A stretch of DNA of 21,021 bases. Origin: Anaeromyxobacter dehalogenans. GTDB taxonomy: Bacteria > Myxococcota_A > UBA9042 > DTJE01. Position numbers and translations under genes: made by a program. How positions within the stretch are numbered: position 1 is the stretch's first letter; each line of letters begins with the position of its first letter. Under the pieces are notes generated by a model. That model did not search any database. It was not told where the DNA came from and was given only the letters and a program-made list of their open reading frames with translations. Below, piece after piece: positions 1-7,797 of this stretch. The stretch is from assembly GCA_020722625.1 (NCBI GenBank), contig DYKK01000012.1, forward strand, positions 1 through 21,021, in the 5' to 3' direction.

Positions 1-49
1 CCCCCGCCCGCCCCCACCGGTCATGGCCCACTCTGGCCGCCGGCCTCCT

Positions 50-1450
50 TCAGGAGCCGCTCGCCGGGACCCGGTTGATGATCGCCAGGAACTTCCCGGC
101 AGGCGTCAGGATGGGGCGGTCTGCGAGCACGACCTCGATGCCGACCTCGTCGCCCAGGCGACCCCGAAACACGCCCAGGAGGTGATCGCGGTCGGCATCC
201 GTGAACTCGGGCGCGGGCACCACATGGACGCGGATCGCGCCGGGCCGCTCCTGCACGACCTGGATGCTCCGGGCGTTGCGGCAGTGGATCGAGAGGCCCA
301 TCAGGCTCGTGATGCGGCGGCCATCCGGGAGCGTGAAGAACTGGGACGTGCGGCCCTCGATCCGGCGGATCACGGGTCCGAACGGGCGCGCCGTGCAGGT
401 CTCGCGCGGGTCGTACAGGACCAGGTCGCCCACGCGGTACCGGATCAGGGGCCACGCCAGGTTGTGCAGCGTGGTGCACACGACCTCGGCGCGCACGAGC
501 CCGTCCTCCTCGCCCACGGGCCAGAGCTCCACGACCCCGTAGTCCCCATCCACGTGCAGGTGGCCGCAGTCGTACTGCGTGACGGACCCCGCGGCCTCGC
601 CCTGGCCGTACTGGTCCCACACCCGGCAGTGGAACGCGCGCTCGATGTCCTCGCGCCAGCCGGGTTGCAGCACCTCCGAGGTCGAAAAGAAGGCCCGCAC
701 CGGATTCGTGAAGCGGTAGCCCGTGCGCAGAATCCATTGCGCAATCGTGACCACCGCGGATGGGTAGCCCTGGAAATAGGCGCAGGGACGATCGTTCAGG
801 TCCTCGACGTAGGCCGGAATGTTGCGTTCCGACAGGTGGAATACCGAGTAGAGCCGCTGGCGGGTCGCCCAGCTGTCCCTCCAGAACGGCGGGCGGTTCT
901 GCCCGGCCGGGACCACGGGATTCGCAGTGAAGGTGGCGAAGGGGTCGCGCCGGGTCACCCCGGGGCGGCGCCGGGCCCAGTAGAAGCCGTACTCCATCTC
1001 CATGGCCTCGCGGCTCGTCACGATGGTGATGGGCATCCCGGTGCTGCCCCCGGACGGATGGAACCAGAGGTGGCCGCGGGGCCACCCCTCGGCCACGAGG
1101 TCGCGCCCGTGGCGCCTCAGGTCCTCGCGGGTCAGGACGGGCAGGCGGGCGATGTCCTCGACGCCCCGGATGTCCCCGGGCTCGAGGCCCATCTCGCGAA
1201 AGCGCGCGCGGTAGTACGGAACCCGCGCTGCGGCATGGGCCACGACCGCGCGCAGGCGCTCGTCCTGGTAGGCCCGCAGCCGATCCTCGGGCCACGAGGC
1301 GGCCTCTCGGAAAAACGCCTCCCACTCCGGTTGCCGCCCCCCGTACCGCCACCAGCGCCGGCGCAGGCCCTCCAGGGTGCACAGGGCGTTCTGGGCCGCA
1401 ATGGGCAGGCGCGGGTACAGGGCCAGGGCGGCCTGTCTCAACGAGGGCAT
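50..1450 (-). CDS. PaaK/CapK-like adenylate-forming enzyme (phenylacetate-CoA ligase family), copy 1
   Basis: A 466-residue cytosolic enzyme expected to activate a carboxylic acid with ATP, as an acyl-adenylate and possibly an acyl-CoA. Adenylation-family motifs are present in order: P-loop SGGSTG (residues 133-138), YGQGE (281-285), RYRVGDL (337-343), a GR hinge (366-367) and TPAGK with the expected catalytic lysine at 453. Length fits the PaaK family. ATG 1450 is chosen because GAGGTG lies 7 nt upstream, inside the 3' end of the preceding deacetylase gene, whose stop is only 4 nt away. It is the last complete gene of the leftward arm. PaaK-like proteins in capsule loci are often called CapK. 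The polysaccharide neighbours make a role in decorating a glycan more likely than phenylacetate catabolism. The acyl substrate cannot be read from sequence. Confidence 0.9.
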   Translation of the reverse strand: MPSLRQAALALYPRLPIAAQNALCTLEGLRRRWWRYGGRQPEWEAFFREAASWPEDRLRAYQDERLRAVVAHAAARVPYYRARFREMGLEPGDIRGVEDIARLPVLTREDLRRHGRDLVAEGWPRGHLWFHPSGGSTGMPITIVTSREAMEMEYGFYWARRRPGVTRRDPFATFTANPVVPAGQNRPPFWRDSWATRQRLYSVFHLSERNIPAYVEDLNDRPCAYFQGYPSAVVTIAQWILRTGYRFTNPVRAFFSTSEVLQPGWREDIERAFHCRVWDQYGQGEAAGSVTQYDCGHLHVDGDYGVVELWPVGEEDGLVRAEVVCTTLHNLAWPLIRYRVGDLVLYDPRETCTARPFGPVIRRIEGRTSQFFTLPDGRRITSLMGLSIHCRNARSIQVVQERPGAIRVHVVPAPEFTDADRDHLLGVFRGRLGDEVGIEVVLADRPILTPAGKFLAIINRVPASGS

Positions 1451-1454
1451 CCGG

Positions 1455-2327
1455 TCACACCTCGTGGAACGAGATCAACTCGACCCCCTCCCGGACCGCG
1501 ACCTCCGCGAGGGTCGGGTCGGACAGGACCCTGGCCTCGGCCTCCCGCTCCTCGATGTATCGGGCATAGGCGCGCAGCGTGTCGTCCGGGTAACCCGGGT
1601 GGCAGTAGATCTCGGAGGTCCCGGACGGCAAAAACCGGAACAGGGCCTCCCACATGGCGCGGTCCGTCTTGCGCGTTCCGGGGACCGTGGCGATGGGGGT
1701 GATCATCCGGTCCGCCATCCGAAAACCCGCCCTGCGGGCCCTCCGCATCCACACGGCCGCCACGAGATGGCGGGCAAGCCGGTCCGGATGATGCAGATAG
1801 TGAAGAATCGCCGCGCCCGGGGAGGCCCCGCCGCCGAACAGCAAATGGCGGTTGGTACGCATCCGAGGGATGCCGGCGCCTCGGGCCACGGCCATCGCCA
1901 CCTCGAAATATCCGGGGAGCAGGTGCTCGTTGTTGTGGCCGTCCCAGTGAGTCGGCCGGACGCCGAGCCGCTTCAGGACCTCGACCTGGGCTTCGAGTTC
2001 ACGGCGGACCTCGGCGAGCCGGACCCGCCCGGTGAGGAGGGCGCGGACAAACCCACGGTCCCGAAACCGCCCGTCCGGCCCCAGAAGCGACGGCACGCTC
2101 GCAGGGTCCGAGACGGGTCGTCCCACGGCCAGGTTGAAGTGGACCCCGACGCTCACTCGGGGGAACTCGCGGGTCACGCGCGCGACCTCCTCCACGGCCG
2201 GGAAGTTCGCGTTGACGCTGATGCTCCGGACGACCCCCGCCTTCAGCGAGTCGAAGATGGCGCGATTGTTTCCGTCCGTGAAACCGAAGCCGTCGGCGTT
2301 GACGATCAGGCGCCGTGTGGCGCTCAT
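1455..2327 (-). CDS. ChbG/YdjC (HpnK)-family carbohydrate deacetylase, copy 1
   Basis: A 290-residue protein of the family that removes N-acetyl groups from amino sugars in a metal-dependent reaction. Visible motifs are NADGFG (10-15, normally NADDFG), GVHFNL with H63, HWDGHNNEH with H127, H131 and H135, and CHPGYPD (242-248). Most predicted metal and catalytic histidines are kept, but the second Asp of NADD is Gly. The open frame extends upstream to 2492. ATG 2327 is chosen because it makes an ATGA overlap with the stop of the upstream paralogue, follows a GGAGGGGGTGG stretch, and places the first beta strand (RRLIVNADG) directly after the start. It probably acts with the paralogue on a lipid-linked or nucleotide-linked sugar. 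The substrate is unknown. Confidence 0.87.
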   Translation of the reverse strand: MSATRRLIVNADGFGFTDGNNRAIFDSLKAGVVRSISVNANFPAVEEVARVTREFPRVSVGVHFNLAVGRPVSDPASVPSLLGPDGRFRDRGFVRALLTGRVRLAEVRRELEAQVEVLKRLGVRPTHWDGHNNEHLLPGYFEVAMAVARGAGIPRMRTNRHLLFGGGASPGAAILHYLHHPDRLARHLVAAVWMRRARRAGFRMADRMITPIATVPGTRKTDRAMWEALFRFLPSGTSEIYCHPGYPDDTLRAYARYIEEREAEARVLSDPTLAEVAVREGVELISFHEV

Positions 2328-3217
2328 GCTCCACCCCCTCCGGCCAGGTCGCGAAAGCGGATCAGCGCGACCCCGCGTTCCCGCGCGATCCGGACGAGCG
2401 CCGGGTCCTGCAGGACCCGGGCCTCGCCCTCCCGAGTCTCCACCAGGGTGACCAGGCGACGCAACTCTTCGTCCGGATAACCCGGGTGGCACCAGACCTC
2501 AGTCGTGCCCGGCGGCAGCACCTCCAGAAGGAGACGCCAGGTCGCGGCGGCGTGCGGCGCGGTCCCCGGCAACGCCCCGAGCAGGACCGAGCGGTCCGCC
2601 ATCCGGAACCCCCGGGCCCGGAACAGCGCCATCGCGGCCCGGCGAGCCGCGAAGGTCCCAAGGCGGACCGGATTCCGCCCGAAGTAGCGCAGGACCGGCC
2701 AGACCTGACCGGTCGGAAGCCAGTAGTCGTGACAGCGCATGAAACGGAGTCGCCTGCGGCCTGCGACCCGCATGGCGGCCTGGAGGAACGGCGGGACCAC
2801 GTGCGTCCCCTCATGGCTGTCCCAGTGGTCAAGCGCGGCGCCGAGTCCTTCGAGCCTCTCGACCTGCGCGAAGAGTTCGGCCTCCATCTCGGCCTTCTTC
2901 AGGCGCCCGCTCCAGGCCCGCTTGCGGAAGGCCTCGCCCCAGAACTCGCCGGTCTCGTCCACGAGCGTGGGCACGCGCGCGGGGTCGAGCACGGGTCGCC
3001 CGACGACCAGGTTGAAGTGCACGCCCACACCCACGTCCGGAAACCGGCGCACGAAACCCGCGAGTTCCTCGACGGCGGGGCCGTTCGCGTTGACGCTGAT
3101 GCTGCGCACGAACCCCGAGGCACACACGTCCTCGATCGCCCGGTTCACGCCGGAAGACAGGCCGTACCCGTCCGCGTTCACGATCAGGCGGCGCTGCGTC
3201 CGTGATGGGTTGCGCAT
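2324..3217 (-). CDS. ChbG/YdjC (HpnK)-family carbohydrate deacetylase, copy 2
   Basis: A 297-residue paralogue of the next gene downstream. Shared blocks include RRLIVNADG, VRSISVNAN, GVHFNL, VGRPV, HWD-H, GFRMADR, CHPGYPD and EARVLQDP. Metal-site candidates are D16, H67, H131 and H135; NADGYG again has Gly where NADD is typical. The copies are full length but clearly diverged, so this is an old duplication and not a recent one. ATG 3217 has only a weak AGG about 8 nt upstream. The gene begins 16 nt after the vapC stop, so it is probably co-transcribed with the toxin-antitoxin pair. Its product likely removes an acyl group from an amino sugar used in the polysaccharide. Confidence 0.87.
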   Translation of the reverse strand: MRNPSRTQRRLIVNADGYGLSSGVNRAIEDVCASGFVRSISVNANGPAVEELAGFVRRFPDVGVGVHFNLVVGRPVLDPARVPTLVDETGEFWGEAFRKRAWSGRLKKAEMEAELFAQVERLEGLGAALDHWDSHEGTHVVPPFLQAAMRVAGRRRLRFMRCHDYWLPTGQVWPVLRYFGRNPVRLGTFAARRAAMALFRARGFRMADRSVLLGALPGTAPHAAATWRLLLEVLPPGTTEVWCHPGYPDEELRRLVTLVETREGEARVLQDPALVRIARERGVALIRFRDLAGGGGA

Positions 3218-3233
3218 CTTTCAGCCTGGAGCG

Positions 3234-3641
3234 TCATCCGGGGGACCGTTTCGACACCCCCTCAAAGCCCTCTTCTTCGAAGTGGCGGTCGAAGGCGAGA
3301 ACCGACCGGACCCTCCACCGGCGGATCAGGGCGAAACTCACGCAGTCCACGAGGCTCGGCCCCGTCCGGCCAGACTTCGCGTACCGCTCGGCGCCTGCGC
3401 GATACAGGTGATCGTCCACCCACACGACTCGAAACAGGTCCAGGTCGTTCAAGAACTTCTTCGCCACGTCCTGCCCGATCCGCCGATGCAAGAGGGCTGC
3501 GGTCTCGACCACGACGAACGAATGGGTCAGGAGTTCCTCGCCGCGCTCGACGGCATCCCGGAGGGCCGAGGTCGCCTCCTCGTGGTGGCGGTCGTCCCGG
3601 TCCGCCGCTGCGAAGAACGCGGAGGTGTCCACGAAGGTCAC
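3234..3641 (-). CDS. vapC: PIN-domain ribonuclease toxin, VapC family
   Basis: A 135-residue PIN-domain protein. The four acidic positions expected for Mg-dependent RNase activity are visible: D5 (VDTSAFF), E46 (VVETAAL), D99 (SLVDCVSFA) and D118 (AFDRHF). Length is typical of VapC. The open frame reaches up to 3878, but that extension is the antitoxin gene in another frame. GTG 3641 is chosen because it forms a GTGA overlap with the antitoxin stop and starts exactly at the first PIN strand. The likely role is cleavage of an RNA, often tRNA or rRNA in this family, when the antitoxin is lost. It sits between capA-like and deacetylase genes of a polysaccharide operon, an unusual position. The catalytic residues look intact, so it is probably functional. 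Confidence 0.87.
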   Translation of the reverse strand: MTFVDTSAFFAAADRDDRHHEEATSALRDAVERGEELLTHSFVVVETAALLHRRIGQDVAKKFLNDLDLFRVVWVDDHLYRAGAERYAKSGRTGPSLVDCVSFALIRRWRVRSVLAFDRHFEEEGFEGVSKRSPG

Positions 3642-3871
3642 CGGAAGTCCTCCGCAAGCGCCTCGTCGTGTCTCTCGGAGAGGTCCGCCCGGCCGGAGGC
3701 GCCCGCTCCGATGAAGGTCAACTTTCGTCGCCGCGCCCCGTGCTGACCGCCCTTCAGGGCCTGACGCAGACACCTCCGGACGACCTCGCTGATGGAGAGG
3801 TGTTCCCGATACGCGATGCCGCGAACGGTCTCGAAGGTCTCCTCGTCCAGTTGTATCTGGGTCCTGACCAT
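3638..3871 (-). CDS. vapB: Ribbon-helix-helix antitoxin, VapB-like
   Basis: A 77-residue protein. The N-terminal half has the RHH pattern: strand RTQIQLD, helix EETFETVRGIAYREH, turn LSIS, helix EVVRRCLRQALK. The C-terminal tail, with GADL-type residues and SERHDEALAEDF, is the usual toxin-binding segment of such antitoxins. ATG 3871 has a near-ideal Shine-Dalgarno, GAGGAGGTG, about 4 nt upstream. Its stop overlaps the vapC GTG start. The protein should neutralise the PIN toxin and repress its own promoter. A TTGACA hexamer lies 49-54 nt upstream of the start and is itself part of an inverted repeat (TTGA-ca-TCAA), a possible operator. Confidence 0.87.
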   Translation of the reverse strand: MVRTQIQLDEETFETVRGIAYREHLSISEVVRRCLRQALKGGQHGARRRKLTFIGAGASGRADLSERHDEALAEDFR

Positions 3872-3896
3872 CGCTCACCTCCTCGGGACCGCCACC

Positions 3897-3925
3897 ATGA
3901 TGATGGAATGTCGTCTTGATGTCAA
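3897..3925 (-). promoter_or_regulatory. Candidate sigma70-type promoter for vapBC and downstream genes
   Basis: On the minus strand a perfect -35 TTGACA (3925-3920) is followed by exactly 17 nt and CATCAT (3902-3897, 4/6 to TATAAT). The -35 overlaps the TGA stop of the capA-like gene. The -35 is also within the inverted repeat TTGA-ca-TCAA, a plausible autoregulatory operator. It would let vapB, vapC, both chbG-like genes and the paaK-like gene be expressed apart from the upstream genes. Match to consensus is seen directly; activity is inferred. Confidence 0.5.
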
Positions 3926-5019
3926 TGGTTCGTCAACACTCGTCGGACCAGGGACCGGACCCCGAGCCACACAAACCGGGCGTGACGGGGCCGGAGCGCC
4001 TTGATCGTCGGCCACAGGTTCCTCCCCCCGCCCCGGAAGGCCTCGCGTACGGCCTCCAGAAGTCGTCCTGCCACCCGGTCCGGCGTGACCGAGGCCTGGT
4101 ACATCTCACTTCCCCGGCCCTCGGCCATGGCCCGCGACATCTTCGCGACCCGCGCCCGGACCCGGGCCTCGACCTCCGGCGGGGCGGGGACCACGCACGC
4201 CTCCTCCGTGACCCACGTCGGCACGAACTCATGGTCCACCACCCGATGCCCCTCCAGGGTGCAGCGCAGGACCATCCCCTCGCGCCGCTCGTCCGAGAAG
4301 TTGTTCGTCGCCGCGAGGAAGTTCCCGAGCCCCCAGGCGATCAGGCCGTCCCCCACCCTCTCGATGCCGCCCAGGACATGGGCGTGGTGGATCGCCACCA
4401 CGGACGCCCCGGCCTCCACGGCGTGCCTCGCCGCGCGCTCCACCTCCGGCGAGGGCCAGGGACCACTGCCCTCGTGGATCGCGACCACGACCGCGCACCC
4501 CTCCTGTCGGGCCCGGGCCACGTCGCGCCGCACCCGCTCCAGGTCGGGCGGGACCGTGCGATCCCGTCGGTCCGGGACCGCGACGTTTCGCATCCCGCAG
4601 TACGCAAGGACCGCGACCGTGCTCCCGTCCGGGGCCGTCCACCGTGCCTCGACCCGGTCCCCGATCCCCTCCCCTTCCAGGCCGCACCAGGCGACCCCGA
4701 CCCGGTCCAGTTCGCGGAGGGTCCGTTCCACCCCTTCCGGCCCGAAGTCCAGGATGTGGTTGTTCGCGAGCGAGACCAGTTGAAATCCCGCCGCGGCCAC
4801 GGCATCCGCGGCCGCCGGGAGCGCGAAGTAGTCGGGTCTTGCGCCCGGAACCACGCGACGCTCCTGGCTGATCGGGGTCTCGAAGTTGGCGATCCGGAGG
4901 TCGCCGGCACGCAAGAGGGGTTCCACGGGCCGCAACGGGGCGAGGGGGTCGGCCCCCTGCGCCTCCCGCACCCGGTGGCTGAACAGGAGGTCGCCCACGA
5001 GAGCCAGGGTGAACCGCAC
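3922..5019 (-). CDS. CapA-family metallophosphoesterase-fold protein (poly-gamma-glutamate/capsule CapA-like)
   Basis: A 365-residue protein of the CapA/PgsA family, a metallophosphoesterase-like fold found in capsule and poly-gamma-glutamate loci. Motifs: GDLLF (9-13), NFETP (45-49), SLANNHILD (83-91), IHEGS with H182, IHHAHVLGG (H211, H212, H214) and GLGNF (230-234). No signal peptide or membrane anchor is evident, unlike B. subtilis PgsA, so it may act in the cytoplasm. GTG 5019 shares one base with the TAG stop of the upstream glycosyltransferase (TAGTG) and begins right at the first strand. An alternative GTG at 5052 would add 11 residues lacking family features. The biochemical role of the family is poorly settled. 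Here a part in polymer assembly or export is inferred from context. Confidence 0.87.
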   Translation of the reverse strand: MRFTLALVGDLLFSHRVREAQGADPLAPLRPVEPLLRAGDLRIANFETPISQERRVVPGARPDYFALPAAADAVAAAGFQLVSLANNHILDFGPEGVERTLRELDRVGVAWCGLEGEGIGDRVEARWTAPDGSTVAVLAYCGMRNVAVPDRRDRTVPPDLERVRRDVARARQEGCAVVVAIHEGSGPWPSPEVERAARHAVEAGASVVAIHHAHVLGGIERVGDGLIAWGLGNFLAATNNFSDERREGMVLRCTLEGHRVVDHEFVPTWVTEEACVVPAPPEVEARVRARVAKMSRAMAEGRGSEMYQASVTPDRVAGRLLEAVREAFRGGGRNLWPTIKALRPRHARFVWLGVRSLVRRVLTNH

Positions 5020-6203
5020 TACCTTCGTCCCCCCAGGAGCCGCCGGACCCACCGGCCCCGGCGGGATTCCGGGGTCTCGGACAGGCGCCGAAACAAACCG
5101 ACGAGCCGTTCCTGCTCACGCTCCCACGTGTAGCGCTCGGCCACGCACCGCTGCAACGCCCGGCCCGTCTCGTCCAGGTCCGCGGGTCGCCCGAGGAGGC
5201 CCGCCACGGCGCGGGCGTATGCCGCGGGGTCGTCACCCTGGATGACCGCAATCCGGCCGAGGTCCTCCGGTGCCATCAGGCGCTCGAACTCGGGCAGGTG
5301 CGAGGTCACGACCGCGCACCCACATGCCATGTATTCAAATATTTTCACCGGAACCGCCAGGGCGAGGTGCGGCAGGAGCCACGGGTGGATGTCCACCCCG
5401 ACCTTGCAGCGGCCCAACAGGCCCGGCACGTCCGCGTGCGGCGCGCGGGCGATGATCGTCACCAGCCCCTCGGGGAAACGGTTTCGCAGCCGCGGGACCT
5501 GGTGGGGTAGCAACCCGATGACCAGCACCCGCAGGTCCGGTCGCATCCCCACGAGGGACTCCACCACGCGCGCGAAGAAATCCAGACGCGGGTCCGACAG
5601 GGACCCGAGGTGGACCACGTCGAACTCGCGCCGGCTGCATGGGGTCGTCTGTCGGGCCCCGTTTTCGATCAAGTCCAGGGTCGGCAGGTTGTAAACCACC
5701 TCCTTCTCGCGATGCGGAAACCCATCGAGCAGGGGGGCCGTGGCGGTCACGACCGCGCGCGCGAGCCGGGCGCAGGACTTCTCGTAGGTTCCGGCCAGCA
5801 ATCCGGCCGGGGCGCGCAGCGGGGCTGGAATCCAGTCCCGGTGGCGAAGCATGTTCGCGTAGTCCTCATGAACGTCGTACACGACATCGAAGCCGAGGGC
5901 CCCAAGGAGCGGGGCCAGGGACAGGAGGGGCGCGTCGTGAAGATAGACGAATCGCGTGGGACTGCGCAGGAACTGCCGCAGAAGCCTCCACGGGGTGACC
6001 AGAAAGTTTTCGGCCCGGGATGAAGGCGCGGGCACGACCTCCACCTCCACCCCGTCCAGGCGCCCCGGTTGACCCCGAGGCGTGACCAGCCTCACGCGGC
6101 GCATGACCCTCGCGAGAGTCCTGGCCTGCCGCGCGAACACGCGGGAATCGTCCGACCGGTGCAGCGTCAAGATCGTCACGCTGTCCGGCGGGAATTCTCG
6201 CAT
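5019..6203 (-). CDS. GT4-family (GT-B fold) glycosyltransferase
   Basis: A 394-residue cytosolic or membrane-associated glycosyltransferase, first gene of the leftward arm. The N-terminal Rossmann half contains VYDVHEDY (108-115), common in GT4 enzymes. The C-terminal nucleotide-sugar half contains VKIFEYMACGCAVV (286-299), the family's donor-site signature. It should transfer a sugar from a nucleotide donor to a growing lipid-linked glycan; the specificity is not predictable. ATG 6203 is preferred because AGGG lies 9 nt upstream. The in-frame ATG at 6212 would have the AGGG directly abutting it; the difference is three residues. The gene ends in a TAGTG junction with the capA-like gene. The VKIFEYMA codons form a short AT-rich patch. 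Confidence 0.88.
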   Translation of the reverse strand: MREFPPDSVTILTLHRSDDSRVFARQARTLARVMRRVRLVTPRGQPGRLDGVEVEVVPAPSSRAENFLVTPWRLLRQFLRSPTRFVYLHDAPLLSLAPLLGALGFDVVYDVHEDYANMLRHRDWIPAPLRAPAGLLAGTYEKSCARLARAVVTATAPLLDGFPHREKEVVYNLPTLDLIENGARQTTPCSRREFDVVHLGSLSDPRLDFFARVVESLVGMRPDLRVLVIGLLPHQVPRLRNRFPEGLVTIIARAPHADVPGLLGRCKVGVDIHPWLLPHLALAVPVKIFEYMACGCAVVTSHLPEFERLMAPEDLGRIAVIQGDDPAAYARAVAGLLGRPADLDETGRALQRCVAERYTWEREQERLVGLFRRLSETPESRRGRWVRRLLGGRR

Positions 6204-6229
6204 TCGAAACATCCCTGAAAACCGCGCGA

Positions 6230-6258
6230 AGGCTAATGGAACCTGGATTCCCTGTCAA
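6230..6258 (-). promoter_or_regulatory. Candidate promoter for the leftward polysaccharide arm
   Basis: Reading leftward there is a perfect TTGACA (6258-6253), a 17-nt spacer and TAGCCT (6235-6230), a poor 3/6 match to TATAAT. It lies in the 151-bp divergent gap, about 27 nt upstream of ATG 6203. The -35 and spacing are persuasive, the -10 is not. Confidence 0.35.
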
Positions 6259-6283
6259 CCGTGCGGTCGGGGTCCTCGCTCGC

Positions 6284-6312
6284 TTGCCCCTCATGGACCG
6301 TCGAGGTAAACT
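6284..6312 (+). promoter_or_regulatory. Candidate promoter for the rightward polysaccharide arm
   Basis: TTGCCC (6284-6289), a 17-nt spacer and TAAACT (6307-6312), each 4/6 to the sigma70 consensus. Transcription would begin near 6320, about 50 nt before the TTG start at 6373. It is back-to-back with the leftward candidate, so both arms could be co-regulated from this gap. Confidence 0.3.
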
Positions 6313-6372
6313 CCGCCCCAGGACGCGGGGTGCGACGCCGGACTGCGGACGACGATGGCAAGGAGGACGGCG

Positions 6373-7797
6373 TTGAACATCCATGGGTTCGTCTTCGACG
6401 CCACGATTCCCTTCGTGGACCTGTGGCGCTTCGGAAAGCGAATCGACCCCCTCAAGCGCGTACTCGAGGAACGCGAAGGGTGGGACCCTGAGCGGCTGCG
6501 TTCCTGGCAGGTCGAACGCCTGCGCGACATCCTGGTTCACTGCGACCGTCACGTGCCGTTCTACCGCCGCCGCTTCCGCGAGGTCGGATTCGACCCCTCC
6601 CGATTCGACGACCCCTCTCAACTCGAGGTTGTCCCTGCCCTGACCAAGGACGACATCCGGGCCCATGCTCACGAACTGTTCGCGGAAGGCCTTTCCCGCC
6701 GCGGCATCAAGCGCGGCAACACCGGGGGTTCGACCGGGGTACCCACGCCGTTCTTCCTGTCCCGCGAGGAGGCCGCGTGGTTCGAGGCCGTGGTCCGGCG
6801 CTGCTACGACTGGCTGGGAATCCGGCCCGGGGACCGAATCGTCAAGATCGCGGGGCTCACCTACTGGAAGGACTGGCGTCTCCCCTTCATCCAGTTCGTC
6901 AACACCTACTTCAGGAACCTCCGCAGCCTTCCCGCACCGTATCTCAGCGACGACCTCATGGATTCGTACATTCTCACCTTGAACCAGATGCGCGCACCGG
7001 TCCTGTATGGATATCCCTCGGCCATCGAACTCCTGGCGCGCCGCATGATCGAGACGGGCCGGAAGGTCCCGAGCGTCCGCGTCGTCTGGACCTCGAGCGA
7101 GACGCTCCTCGACCACCAGCGCGCCCTGGTGCGGGAGGCCTTTGGCATCGAGCCCTTCGACGGCTACGGGGGCGCGGAGACCCCCATCGCGATCGAATGC
7201 CGGGCCCATCAGGGACTGCACGTCTTTCAACATGCGAAGTATGTCGAGGTCGTGGACGAGCGGGGTCGCGCGGTCCCACCCGGCAGGACGGGCCGGGTCC
7301 TGGTCACCCAGTTCTTCAACCGGGTCTGGCCCATGGTGCGGTACGATTTGGGCGACCTCGCTGAGTGGATGCCCGACGGCGATCCCTGTCCGTGCGGCGT
7401 GCGCCTGCCGAAGTTTCGTCGCATCCACGGTCGGACCGGGGATATCCTCGTCACGCCCGACGGCCGCCGGGTCACGATCGCGAACGTGACCCTCGTCTTC
7501 GGTTCCATCCATGACCAGGTTCGCGCGTACCAGCTGTATCAGGACAGACCGGATGCCATCGAGGTCCGCATCGTTCCGACACGATCCTTCACGACGGCCA
7601 CCGAGACCCACATCGAGCGCAGCCTGCGCCGATTCCTGGGCGACGAGGTCCACCTGGTCTTCCGGCACGTGGATGACATCGAACTGACCCCGGCCGGAAA
7701 GCGACGGATCCTCGTGTGCACCCTCCCGGGGGTCGGCTCTCGGCCCTCGGCCGGGTCTCCGTCGGGTCGCGTCGAGCCGGTCCAAGAGAAGCCATGA
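6373..7797 (+). CDS. PaaK/CapK-like adenylate-forming enzyme, copy 2
   Basis: A 474-residue acyl-activating enzyme, first gene of the rightward arm. Motifs: TGGSTG (117-122), YGYPSA (212-217), GYGGAET (264-270), VRYDLGDL (322-329), CPCG (339-342, possible metal-site Cys pair), hinge GR (353-354) and TPAGK with K443. It is similar in plan to the enzyme at 50-1450 but well diverged, so the two may use different acids. The frame opens at ATG 6355, but a perfect AAGGAGG (6360-6366) sits inside that extension, 6 nt before TTG 6373, so TTG is the likely start. It ends in an ATGA overlap with the acyltransferase gene. The last 20 or so residues are Pro/Ser-rich and look like a non-conserved tail. 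Confidence 0.88.
   Translation: MNIHGFVFDATIPFVDLWRFGKRIDPLKRVLEEREGWDPERLRSWQVERLRDILVHCDRHVPFYRRRFREVGFDPSRFDDPSQLEVVPALTKDDIRAHAHELFAEGLSRRGIKRGNTGGSTGVPTPFFLSREEAAWFEAVVRRCYDWLGIRPGDRIVKIAGLTYWKDWRLPFIQFVNTYFRNLRSLPAPYLSDDLMDSYILTLNQMRAPVLYGYPSAIELLARRMIETGRKVPSVRVVWTSSETLLDHQRALVREAFGIEPFDGYGGAETPIAIECRAHQGLHVFQHAKYVEVVDERGRAVPPGRTGRVLVTQFFNRVWPMVRYDLGDLAEWMPDGDPCPCGVRLPKFRRIHGRTGDILVTPDGRRVTIANVTLVFGSIHDQVRAYQLYQDRPDAIEVRIVPTRSFTTATETHIERSLRRFLGDEVHLVFRHVDDIELTPAGKRRILVCTLPGVGSRPSAGSPSGRVEPVQEKP

Noticed and set aside
1..24. Possible start of a further leftward gene (ATG at 24, MTGGGGR...)
   Set aside because: Only eight codons are in the window, the ribosome site is poor and the sequence is low complexity; cannot be supported.
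23..1702. 559-codon open frame on the plus strand
   Set aside because: Opposite the PaaK-like and ChbG-like genes on the minus strand, with no recognisable domain.
5866..7785. 639-codon open frame on the minus strand
   Set aside because: Antisense to the GT4 and PaaK-like genes and crosses their divergent promoter gap; no family motif.
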